Part shown: in pieces, positions 1 through 11,220 of the stretch
How the letters are laid out: every line of letters starts with the position of its first letter
Numbering within the stretch: the first letter of the stretch is position 1
Origin: Lactifluus volemus
Taxonomy: Eukaryota > Basidiomycota > Agaricomycetes > Russulales > Russulaceae
Direction: 5' to 3'
Length of the DNA stretch: 64,000 bases
Assembly (NCBI GenBank): GCA_022376515.1
Contig: WTXI01000018.1
Coordinates: forward strand, 124,001 to 188,000
Position numbers and translations under genes: made by a program
The notes under the pieces: generated by a model
What the model saw: only the letters and a program-made list of their open reading frames with translations
Databases searched by the model: none
Told to the model about the DNA's origin: nothing

Positions 1-1191
1 TACCATCCCGGATGCCTTAACGTTCGCGATATTTATTTATTTCTTCCAGTGCTGCGCGCGGTGGAGAAAACAGGCTTGAGATTCGAAATCTCGGCATTGG
101 AGGACTTGTTGAAGGAGGCACAATACCCTCCCCAGGCCTCGTCCGGGCGATTCAGAAAGCCATCCCTCATCTATCAATCGTGCTTAGTCCTTCACTCTTA
201 GTAACATAGGGTACATCCGAACATAGCGATATTCTAGTTCTTTATCTGACTGATCAAAAGGTCATGGTCCCGCCCCGCGCCGGAAACGACTTCTACTCAA
301 ACGAAGAGCTAGATGTCATGCTGGATGTCCCTCGCACTCGCATGTGCGTCGTAATATTGAATTTTCCATATAAGCCCTTAGAGTTTTCATAGAGCATTTG
401 ATATGACATCTTCTGCAATTGATGGTGCGTCGAAACTATTCCAATCGCAGATACTCCGTCTCGATGACATCTTTCCATAGCGTTCGACCAGATACGCACG
501 ATACAAGGGGTGACGCGAACCCTAACTAGGTTGGTATCTTTCCGCCACTCGTTTTCTTCTGATTGGGACCCCTTCCCGAAGCAGACAAAGCTAATCGGCC
601 CTGGCCATTTTACCCGTCCTCGAAGAGTTGCTTCCTCGGTTGCAGAGAACAGGGGGACCAACTATTTTTCCGGGTGCAGGCATAAATCCCGGGAGCATAC
701 CAAGTCTTGGATGTTTACTTGCATGTGGGCTGAAGGTGGCATAATTCACCGGCCTGAGGACATTGCTCTCCAGCCATTGCTGGGCCACTTTGTTATTATT
801 ATAAGCCAATCATACAGTGACCTGTCTCAAACGTCCGAATCGAGCTTGAGGTATTGCCGTGAGCTGGAACTGGCACAGATCTCTGGGGATATTTCTTCTC
901 TTAGCTACAAGTTTGCAGTGGTTCTAATACCAAATAAGTGTAATTTGAGATATTTCTAGAGACGTACTACTACTCATCCACTCGGAAAGAGAAAATTACT
1001 AGCATGGGGTCCCCGTCTGCCAGCGTAAAAAGACAACGGCAACAGGCGCCTATTACTGAAACTGGCCACAACACGGCAAACCCTCTTTTTTGTTTCCTCG
1101 GCGCTTCGTTGCTTCCACCTCTCAACCTCTTCCTCTACGAAGAATCGTTTATAGCAAACTTTGTCCAATTCTCGCACAAGAACACGCCAAG
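1..1191. other. Upstream flank, no convincing gene
   Basis: No gene could be supported here. A short open stretch at about 52-201 (plus) follows a pyrimidine-rich tract ending in CAG and runs to a TAG. It could be the last exon of a gene starting left of the window, but nothing in it is recognisable. A 122-codon open frame on the minus strand (293-661) has no recognisable motif. The last 60 bases before the NLR start are pyrimidine-rich, as is common upstream of fungal genes. Confidence 0.4.
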
Positions 1192-4100
1192 ATGGTCCAT
1201 GATTCGTAAGCTAAACTTTCTCACCCTCGATGTCCCCCGATCTTGACCATCACTATAGCCCAGATCCTCAGAACTCCCGGACAACGTGCGTCTGTCACTC
1301 GCATTTCTATACAACATTTACTCAAATAATTGTCCTTGAACAGCGCTCAGGTCAGCGAAACGCAATCGACCTTGCTCCAGATCCAGGTCACTAGTACGTA
1401 TCTTTGTGACGCTGCTCAGATAAGTACTAAATGTCTTTTTCCATGTCAGTCCTCAGGGCGAACAATCTTCCCCGTATCAAGTCCCCTCTGGGGAGAAAAC
1501 GACAGTTTTATGTTGCTGTGACCGACGGGTCGAGGACATGGCAGACGCGATCTGTGCGGAGTGATGGGCAACGCGTGGAGTGGAACGAGGACATCGAGGC
1601 CTTGTGAGAAACGTCGCGTTTTCATTTCAATTTACAACTGAGCCTCTTGCAGTGCTATTCAGCCACCCTCCAGCGTTTCAGTGTCTCTATATGCGAAAAG
1701 CTCAATACATAAAGACATCCTTATTGGAAGGAAGGAGATCTCCTGTGAACCCCAGCATGGTTCGTCTTTTGCTTAGAATTCTTATCCGCCTGGCTGAGCA
1801 TCCTACATATAGAACTTGATATTATTCTGAGCAGTGATGACGGACATGCTGGACGTCAAGCTGAGTCGGCCACGCTCTTGACAATCACCGTATCAGCAAA
1901 CGCCAGTTCTTCGCTTGCTGCAGCAGTTGATACCTCCAACTCCGCAACAGCTGATCCAGAGAACCCTGCTCTCGACAGCCAGGCGGAGATGTTAACTGCT
2001 GCTCTCAGTCGCGCCGAGGATGCTATCAATACGATGGAGACATGGAGCAGTGCTGTTGATGTCATCAAGCGGGTGATGGATGCTGTCAGTCCCATCGCAG
2101 CGGTATGCTCATATTATTGCCTATTTATATCTAATCTAACTTCGTTCCTTAGTTGCAACCCTATGCAAATCTGGCATGGACTCTGCTCTCAAAGATTCCC
2201 GAGGTACGCCTTCTTGCTTCTCCAGGGAGTACTGAAGGTTTACTGTGTTCTCACCTCGGTGGCAGACCTTGCTACAGCAGGTTGAGCGCGACGACAACGT
2301 CCGAGCATTATTCAAAGTGATACGTGATGGATTTGAATTTGCGAAAGATGCCGATGCTTTGAGGAGCATAAAGCCGGAGTCTAGACAAGCAAGAATCCTG
2401 GAGGAGATGCTGCAGTGCGTCTACGAGATTGGGAAATTTATCGAATTGTATGCGAAGCATGTACAAGTCGGTAGGTCGTGTTGATCTCTCTTGTTGGTGA
2501 TTATAAACATGTGATTGGCAGGCACGCGAACTTTGAAGAACATCTTTGGTCAAGTTGACGGGGAAATTGAACAATATCGCTCGACCCTGATCCGACTGCG
2601 AGATGATTTCCTGGCGCTTGCTGCTGTCGCAACTGAGGTTGCTGTTCTCGGGATGCAGCACGATATGGGCAAAGTACAGGATGGCGTAAGTCAAATCCAG
2701 GTCGACGTGAGTATTATCACTTCAGCCAAGTTCGAGTTTTCCGACGCATTGAATGACCCCACAGCTAATGGCGATGTCAAGCCAAACATCAGAAGCCGGT
2801 GCGTAACTCTGGTCCTTATAACATCATGAGATCGTCGATCTGATAAGGTGCTCACAGAACTGGGTGTAATAATAAGAGAATTGCCCTATAAGGGAGGCTG
2901 GCGACACGGTGATAAGAGGCGCTGTCTTCCTGGCACACGCGAAGACTTCTTGGATCATATCATCAAGTGGGTCGAGAATCCAGAATCCGACCGTGGGCTC
3001 GTTCTTCTCGGCCAAGCAGGAACAGGAAAGTCATCGATTGCACACGAAGTCGCACGTCGACTCGAGAACAAGTGTCTCGGCTCTTACTTTGCCTTTCTCC
3101 GAAAGGAACAATCCAAAGACGAGGCTTACCAGCTCTTCACGACTCTCGCTCGCGATCTCTCCGATCGCAATCCTGCTTTCAAGCTAGCCCTCGGCGGGAT
3201 CCTTAAGAACAATTCGTCTCTTTGTGGTACTCGAGACTACCGTACACTCTTCGAATCCCTCCTCCTTGAACCACTCAAGAACGTCGAAGTTCATGACCCA
3301 ATTCTTATTGTAATCGATGCGTTGGATGAAAGTGGTGACGCAATCGGGAAAAATGGACTCCACGTATTTCTCTCTCAGCACCTCTTTGAACTCCCGCAGA
3401 AACTTCGCATCCTGGTCACCTCAAGGCCAGAGGATAGCATCGAAGCTGCGTTCGCCAAAGCATCATCTATCGACATCCTCTACATGGACGATCCCACACT
3501 GTCTGCCAAGACGGAGCAAGACATTTGCTTGTATATTGAAAGCGAGCTCCCTCATGGCATTTTCAAAGACCATGGCATCAAACTAGCAAAAGCGGCAGAG
3601 GGCTTGTTTCAGTGGGCAGCCGTCGCATGCGGGTTTATAAACAGCCCTCCTGCTATGTTTGGGTTTAGCAAGAAAAAGTGTGTTCAGCGCCTGTTGGGAC
3701 ACTCTCGAGATCTCAATGGACAAGATCCGTTGGACAAGCTATACGAAGAAGTTCTCGAAGGTTACTTTAAACCGCACGAAGCACAGATCTTATTTCGATC
3801 GGTGATGGGACAACTTTTTGCTGCGGTCAAGCCCCTCTCCCTTCGTTCCTTGGTGACCCTGCGACGGTATGCTCCGATCGATGACCCGGAAGATTCGGAA
3901 CCGGTTCTCGAGATGCTCCGGCACCTCGGTTCGCTTCTGAGTAACGTGACTTCATTTGATGAATCGCGTCCAATCATTCCACTCCATACCTCATTCCGCG
4001 ACTTTTTGACGAACAAGAAGAGTATCGCATTTTACGTGGACCTTGGAGAAGCTCACCGTCAGTTAGCACATGCCTGTCTTGGATTGATGCTGGATAGTCT

Positions 4101-6827
4101 CAAGTTCAACATCTGCGAGCTCGAGTCGTCGTATATCGCCAACAGCGATGTTCCAGACCTGGAATCTCGAGTTTTGAAATACATTCCCGATGCTCTATCT
4201 CATGCCTGTCTTTTCTGGGACAATCATTTAAAATATTTCGGTTTCGAATACGACCTCTTCACGAAACTTCGATCTCTTTTGGAGACAAAGATTTTATTTT
4301 GGCTGGAGGTGCTTAGCATCAAGAGCAGCGTGGGCTTTGCCTCGCGAGGATTGTCATCTCTGATGACATGGTTACGATTTAACCAGCAGAAGGTACGTAC
4401 ATTCTATAATCGAATATGACATGTAATGACGATTGAGTGGAATCGCAACAGCATTCGGGAACGGAGGTGGGAAATGTGGTGGCATTAGCGAATGATGCAT
4501 CCTCTTTTGTGCGTTATTTCGGGATGGCAATAGCAAGGAGCGCTCCACATATCTATGTCTCCGCTTTTCCCTTTGTGCCATCTTCTTCCCACATCTTCAA
4601 GCATTTTATTCACCTATATCCTCATACATTGTCCCTGGAACGAGGGCAGTTGTCTCATTGGCCAGCATTGGAAATGGTGATTGAAGCACATAGAGGACTA
4701 GTCTATTGTGTTTCGTTCTCGCCGGATGGACAACGCATCGCCTCCGCCTCGGAAGATCGCACAGTTTGCGTGTGGGATGCCACAACAGGGGATGTTGTAG
4801 CGGGCCCGTTTAATGGTCACACCGATTCAGTCACATCTGTTGTATTCTCGCCAAACGGGCAGTACATCGCCTCGGCCTCACTAGATTTTACGATTCGCGT
4901 TTGGGATGCCACAACGGGGGAGGTCGTAGTGGGCCCATTTATTGGACACACTGATTTGGTCCGCTCTGTCGCATTCTCTCTGGACGGCCACCACATTGCC
5001 TCCGCCTCCCATGATCGCACAATTCGTGTATGGGACGCTGCAACAGGAGAGGCTGTAGTAGGCCCATTCATTGGACACACCGATTTCGTCACCTCCGTGG
5101 TATTCTCACCAGATGGGCAATGCATTGCCTCGGCTTCGCGAGATCGCACAATTCGCATATGGAATGCCGCAACAGGAGAGGTCGTAGCAGGCCCATTTGT
5201 TGGACACACTGATTTCGTCTGGTCTGTTGCATTCTCACCGGACGGGCGGCGCATCGCATCGGCCTCAGGTGATCGCACAATTCGCGTGTGGGATGTTGCA
5301 ACAGGAGAGATTGTAGCAAATCCATTCATTGGACACACCGAAGTTGTCTTCTCTGTTGCTTTCTCGCCGGACGGGCAGCGTATTGCCTCAGCATCACGAG
5401 ATTGCACGATTCGCGTGTGGGATGCTGCCACAGGAGAGGTCGTAGCGGGCCCATTTATCAAACACACCAATTCAGTCCTTTCTGTTGCATTCTCACCAGA
5501 CGGGCAGCGCATCGCCTCAGCCTCCGCGGATTTCAAGATTTGTGTGTGGCATGCTGCAGCAGGGGAGATTGTAGCAGGCCTCTTTACTGGACATACAAAT
5601 TTGGTCCTTTCTGTTGCATTCTCACCGGATGGACAGAGGATCGCCTCAGCCTCTTGGGATTGCAAGATTTGCGTTTGGGATGCCACAACAGGAGATATTG
5701 TAGCGGGCCCGTTTACTGCACACACTGAACCGGTCTTTGCTGTTGCGTTCTCGCCAGATGGACGGTGCATCGCATCTGCCTCGAAAGATCGCACGATTTG
5801 CGTGTTGAATGCCGCAACAGGAGATGTTGTAGCGGGCCCATTTACTGGGCACACCAATTTGGTCAGATCTATTGCATTTTCGCCGAACGGACAGCGCATC
5901 GCCTCAGCCTCATTCGATTGCACAATTCGCGTGTGGGCCGCCGCAACAGGAGAGGTCGTAGCGGGCCCATTTACTGGGCACACTGATTGTGTCAATTCTG
6001 TTGCATTCTCGCCGAATGGACAGCACATCGCCTCGGCTTCAAGTGATTGCACAATTCGCGTGTGGGACGCCGCAACAGGAGAGGTCGTAGCGGGCCCATT
6101 CACTGGACACACCGATGAAGTACTCCGTGTTGTATTCTCACCAGATGGGAAACGCATCGCCTCGGTCTCATCCGATTTCACAATTCGCGTGTGGGACGCC
6201 ACAACAGAAGAGGTTGTGATGGGCCCGCTTACTGGACACACCGACTCAATCATTTCTGTTGCATTCTCGCCAGACGGCCAGCGCATTTCCTCAGCCTCAA
6301 TAGATGGCACGATTTCTTTGTGGAATGCCGCAACAGGAGAGGTCGTAGCAGGTCCGTTTACTGGACACAGGGACGGTGTCTACTCTATTGCATTCTCACC
6401 AAATGGGCAACACGTCACCTCGGCCTCAGCAGATCAGACGATTCGCATGTGGAATGTCGCAACAGGGGAGTGCGAGTTAAAAGTGGGCTCGTCTACTGAA
6501 TCCACTGAACCGGGTTTGTTTGTTCCATCCTCATCGGACAGGCAGCTCATCAACTCGGCCTCGCAAACACTTATTATTCGTGTGAAAGGGAGAACAGTTG
6601 ATATCGAGAAAGTCTATTTTATGGACAGGGTTTTGGTCAGTAAAGATGGTTGGATGTGTGGGGAAGAGGGGGAGCTTTTATTATGGGTGCCCCAGATTCA
6701 CCGACCGTATATTCAGAGATCTAACACTGTGTGGATCGTGGGCAGACATTATACCCAGCTTGATTTTTCAAACTTTGTTCATGGATCAAATTGGTCTACA
6801 GTATATACACATAGCTCATCTAAATAG
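1192..6827 (+). CDS. NLR-like protein: C2 - helical region - NACHT NTPase - 14 WD40 repeats
   Basis: A STAND-type NTPase of the class involved in fungal non-self recognition and programmed cell death; the role is inferred from the family. Model: 12 exons, 1192-1205, 1259-1285, 1344-1393, 1450-1603, 1653-1759, 1813-2102, 2153-2203, 2266-2470, 2522-2706, 2765-2798, 2858-4392 and 4452-6827. All junctions are GT-AG and the total is 5,028 nt (1,675 aa plus stop). Residues about 20-110 look like a C2 domain (ILRANNLPRIKSP near its start). An alpha-helical linker follows. The NACHT domain has a Walker A GQAGTGKS near residue 424, a Walker B LIVIDALDES near 521, and a downstream VTSRPED. From about residue 962 there are 14 tandem 43-residue WD40 units plus a decayed fifteenth. 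The least certain junctions are introns 9 and 10 (2707-2764, 2799-2857). Confidence 0.87.
4683..6488 (+). repeat. Tandem array of 14 WD40-coding units, 129 bp period
   Basis: Fourteen direct repeats of 129 bp (43 codons) lie inside the last exon of the NLR-like gene. Each encodes GHTD..V.SVAFSPDGQ.IASAS.D.TIRVWDAATGEVVAGPF with few changes. The framework residues are almost constant. Variation is concentrated after GHT, between V and the S of the first strand, after IASAS, and just after the following D. A degenerate unit follows the array. The near identity suggests recent expansion or gene conversion between units. Confidence 0.95.
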
Positions 6828-7881
6828 ATTTCCAGGGGTCGCTCCTGGGCTGGATTGTTTTTCCGTGAAATCAATGAGCAAGAGCTAAGGCGCCAGAAAA
6901 GAACTGAAACCTTAACGCTTTGAACCTAAAGTTAGGGGCAGAGACCGCGGTGACGACAGAAAGCCAAGCCATCGAATCACTATCACTCGACCTATGGTTG
7001 CCAGGCTTTAGTGCCAGACGGGAGCGTGGGGCGTCGAGTATGCAACGACCACATGCAAATGTTTTTGCAGTGTCTCCAATTTTGACATTGTTCTCGGAGT
7101 CTGTAATGAATGTCACGGTGGTAGGCCTGCTTTGCCCTCGTCTCGTCCGCACAACCCATCACTCTCCTTGGCAAATATTGGGGCATGACTAGACTTTTTA
7201 CTACTGCAAACCATCACCCAAAAATGAGAGTTCTCAGTTTGCTCGTACCTCAGCTTATCTTCAGGACCCCGTAATGGTGAGCGCGTCGGCTCCACTGTTA
7301 TGGATACACACGAGGCGACGTGCTGGCCAACTCACGGCCCAGTTGGGCCTGGGCCTGAATTATAAACCACTTACAGCGCAACGTTTCTGACACGTGACCG
7401 GAATTAAGCGATCACGCGATCACGCGGCATGCACGCGGAGGTGGGCCGCTACACGCGTGCTGAGGGCGTGGACCGCGATCGTTGCGCGGGGACATGCGGA
7501 TTGAGGGAAGATATACTAGTAACGATCCCAGTCAGTTCCTGATCAAAATGACCGGGCGCCTATTACACCTTAGGGCTTGCTTGGTCGAAAATGTAGTCTT
7601 GCTTTACATCAATTTTTGTAAATTCAGGGTCAGGGGAATGCGTTGCCTCACGCCATGAGGCCCAGTGCTGTAAGGGCTGCTGTAGTGCTCGTTGTTCCCG
7701 CATGGCAGTACCTGATATTCCCACACTGACTCGCCGTGGTAAAAGAAATAGCAGTTACGTCTTATGGGAACCTAAAGGTATATCGCCTGTCTTCCAGGAA
7801 AGAAAAAGTACTACAAACAAAGAGCAAGGAATACAGACAACCATTCACGACTACATGATGTATCATTTGTCAGACAATAAC
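6828..7881. other. Intergenic, no gene seen
   Basis: Between the NLR-like gene and the dehydrogenase. Open frames here are short and without motifs. About 7390-7480 is GC-rich with repeated CACGCG words. No RNA gene or repeat was recognised. Confidence 0.4.
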
Positions 7882-9269
7882 TCAAATATCCTTGACCTTC
7901 TCTTCACACCACTCCCACAGCTTCGCCTCGAGCTCATGATCAACCGCCTTCTTACTCGGAAGTGTGACGCGGGCCCAAGCAGTAAGATACTGTTGTTTTT
8001 TACACATAAGTAGGCGAAAAATGAGGAGTCCTGAGAGCAGGAAACCTACCTTGCCATTGAGCTCACCCGCCTGGGGGGCAGTCCCAGCGAACAAGGACGT
8101 GATTGCGCCGTGAGAAGAACCTGAGGTGGTTTCGTGACTTTCTTCAACGAAAGCGTGAACCCGAGCGGTATCTTTCTCCGCATGTTCTTCGGCACGCTCA
8201 TATCCCACGGAAGAGGCCAAGGCTTCGCCCTCTTTTGAGAGAAAACGAAGGTCTCCGCAGGTGACTACGTATTGGAGAGCCAATTTTGCCAGTTGGATAA
8301 TACGATCGACGAATGAACCTGCATGACGCGAGAGGTCCGTTCCTGGATGGAGGGAGATGGATACGATGCCTTCACCACCGTAGCGACGGGCAAGCTCGTT
8401 TGAAAAGAGGATATTGCCCTATTTTCCATGAGAAATGGGTGGTATCGGTGAAGTGATGTGTACTTTACCAACTTGCTCTGGCCGAACAATCGGATCGAGC
8501 CAAGCTTCTTCCGTTCCTCGGCCATTTGATCGCCGGGGGTAAGAGTGGACCATCGGATACCCTCCTCCGCCCCCAAGTAGTGACCGATAGAGCTCACATT
8601 GATGACTCGCACAGTTTTAGCTGGAGCTTTCTTTGCGGTCTCCGTAAGAACAGGAAGGAGTAACTTGGTGAGATAGAAGTGGCCTGAGAGTACATGTCTG
8701 AGGACCTGATGTAGTTTGTGGATCACCTCGTTGCATACCTAAGACGTTGGTTCCAAATTGCATATCCCAGCCTTGAGCTGTGACCTTCTCGATGGGAGTG
8801 TACATCACGCATCTGCATCACGGTGAGTGCGCACTTTTGTGGAAGGAGAGCACACTGTGCTTACGTGTTGTTGTAGAGAGTATGAAGCGCGGTCTCCTTG
8901 CTTCTGAATTGTTCAACAGCAGTCTTGATGGAAGCAAGGTCCGATAGATCAAGGTTGAGAAAGTCAATGGAATCCTTTCCCGTCTCCTCCTTGAGCTCAG
9001 TTATCGTTCTCTGTGACCTTTCTTCTGAACGAGCAGCAATATACACTTTGGCGCCCTTCGATAGCAACATCTATGATCGCCCTCAATCAACGAAAGGAGA
9101 CGTTAGGGTGAGTGATGGATAGTCTCACCCTTGCCGTCTCCCTCCCAATGCCTTCGTTCCCGCCGGTGATTATGACAATCTTCCCAGCCTGATCTGGAAC
9201 GCGCGACGTGTCCCACACCGGCTCTGGGGGAACGAGTTGTCTAATAATCGAGATCCGCTTCTCAGGCAT
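7882..9269 (-). CDS. Short-chain dehydrogenase/reductase (SDR) with altered active site
   Basis: A Rossmann-fold NAD(P)-dependent oxidoreductase of the retinol-dehydrogenase/WW-oxidoreductase-like SDR group; the substrate is unknown. Exons (minus): 9129-9269, 8865-9070, 8739-8812, 8683-8469, 8418-8050 and 7989-7882, giving 370 aa with all phases consistent. The cofactor motif TGGNEGIG is near residue 37, and an acidic NLDLSDL lies downstream. The catalytic Ser is in VINVSSIGHY. Two hallmark positions deviate. The usual NNAG reads NNTC (the codon is formed across the exon 2/3 junction), and the YxxxK site reads FGQSK, so the catalytic Tyr is Phe. The lysine remains. The protein may bind cofactor with reduced or changed activity, or be losing function. 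The C-terminus (LWEWCEEKVKDI) is intact. Confidence 0.85.
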
Positions 9270-10269
9270 TGCTTGGCGCTTCGCAGCAGTTGGTATTAGT
9301 AGTGGCAGGTGGTAGAAGTAATGGGGAGGAGAATGGTCGAATGGGTTGGATGATTCATTTCGCCCTTATGTATCGCGGCGGCTAGGATATGGTTTGCCTT
9401 ACAAAACGGTCACAAGGCATAACACGCAGTAGTCATGCAGTAGCATTCCACTGAAAATTTAATTTCGAACGGATATCACATTCGCCTTCCCCCAAGACCA
9501 TAGACTTAAAGTGTGTATTCATCCAAAGCTGTGACCCAAAGGTGGGTTGGATAGAACGTATGAGCTCTACACTGGCAGTAAAAACAGTGGTAGTAATTGT
9601 ACTTACGGAGTGTCCGAGGAAAAGCGGAGCTAGAAAGAGTCTTGTCCACCTGTCCATCTGTGTCAATACAGAGATAAAGTTATTGCAAGTCGGGTGAATG
9701 ATGGCTATCGTATTGGCTCACCCTCGCCATTTTTGGGTTAATTCAGCGTTTGATACTGCAAGACGATCGCGAATGCCACGAGGAGGGTTCGCGCTTTCAA
9801 CCTAGAACAACACATGCCAAAGTCCTCCTCTTCACACATTAAGCTGCCCTAATGGATGGACTTACCTTGTACAATCGCCATGTAAAGAATCAGTTCAAGT
9901 TGGACGGAATGTTCTTAGTAGATTGCTCCGCTTCACCTCCTCGGCTTCGCCCATCCGTCATCGTAATCCTCGGATTCGGCATTTCCCGATAGGAGCAGGC
10001 CATGACAAGTTTACGATACCTTTTCACCTTTTCACCCGCTTTGGTTTACTCGTCATTAGCATTACCTTTACCTAATAACTTAGTAGCACCTCAGAGACGC
10101 CGGCGCCGAATGCACGCCGTGGCGTTGCCGTACCTCATACGCCTCAGTTACAGATCGAGCGTGTCCAGGCCGCAGCTGCGTCGGGAACGTCACCATGATG
10201 CGACGCCTTCACTCGAGACCTGACGCCAAAGTATTCCCCTCCGAAAAGCGTGATCTCACTATAGTTCAT
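9270..10269. other. Intergenic with one broken small minus-strand reading frame
   Basis: On the minus strand an ATG at 9982 opens a frame that meets a TGA after about 26 codons. The same frame continues past it through a plausible intron (GTAAGT donor near 9880, acceptor CTAG) and a second one, ending in a TAG at 9630-9632. The product is not recognised. It may be a remnant gene or chance. Nothing else was supported. Confidence 0.25.
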
Positions 10270-11144
10270 TTACCTCCATTTATTGCATACTACCGACCGG
10301 AGCCATGACAATGTGACGAATGCAAGGCAAGAGTTTGTCGCAATAAGAACCGAATGGGTCTGAGAGCTGGGCAAGGAAAGACGAGAGTTCAGCACGGATA
10401 TCGTATTGGTCGATGTCCTTGTAGTCGAAAAAAAAAGTACGCCACAGATGGTAACTTTTGATATTCTGAATGACCAGAGAGCTAGTAACAGCACTCAAAA
10501 CGAATAGGGGAGACGGATGCAAGAACGCTCTTGCCTGTGCCCGCTAGGAAACCAAACATCCGTTAGCAATAGTGAGGGAATTCTCGGGAGATCGTACGTC
10601 TTCAGAAAGCCGGACGTTTTCCAATCCGCAAGCCAGTCACCCTCTAAGAGCCTGCCGTAACTCAAGCATTTAAAATCCCATGATCGGTAGTCGTACAGGT
10701 CCAGATAGGAAGAGCCGTTCGAGTCGATCGTTGCACAGATTATCAAGTATCGATGGCTGGATAAACGTTGAGGAAGAGCCTTCTTCCAGGTGTTCCATGT
10801 TGTTCTTGAAGCCCTTCGCTCTATACACAATGTGCTGTATTCGTCATGGGGCTGCATTGAGAGCTCCGTCAGTTCCTCCAGTCGCCGAACGGCGCATCTC
10901 TGATGTCTGAACCAACAGCGGTCATCCATCGTTGATGGTTGCTTACTGTAACTTATCCCCTTTCCCTTTCAAGTTCCCTTGTTCTATCTCCTTCGTCGCA
11001 GTGGCGAGGACAGTAATGTTGACAATTCCTTCCTCTAGTTCTGGCGTCGCTGGGACCTTCATGTAATTGTCTGACGAATTTCTCGATGTGTCGAAGAGCT
11101 TGGAGAGTGGTTGACGTGGCAGTACAAGTAGTAGAGTGTGGCAA
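10270..11144 (-). pseudogene. Remnant of a NACHT/NLR-type gene
   Basis: Pieces of a NACHT-domain protein lie on the minus strand in different frames. An N-terminal helical piece (TLQALRHIEKFVRQLHEGP) is at about 11040-11110. A P-loop FLAGTGKSVLAS sits at about 10510-10560, in another frame from the flanking open frames. The stretch after the P-loop (VIQNIKSYHLWRTFFFDYKD) is at about 10400-10480. No set of GT-AG introns that I tried joins the P-loop to the following segment in frame, and no C-terminal repeats were found before 10270. The order and spacing match the front half of an Agaricomycete NLR. A real gene with unusual splicing cannot be excluded. Confidence 0.6.
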
Positions 11145-11220
11145 GATTCCGTACCTGGAAAAAGTTTGTGTTAAGGCACGATCTATCGCCGGTCAAGTCA
11201 ACAGGCCTGTGAAATTAGTT

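Noticed and set aside
293..661. 122-codon minus-strand open frame near the left edge
   Set aside because: No recognisable motif, overlapping open frames on the other strand, no splice context.
4817..6310. Minus-strand open frame of 497 codons with its own regular repeats
   Set aside because: It is the exact antisense of the WD40 array; its repeats and openness are a by-product of the 129-bp coding repeat, with no independent motif.
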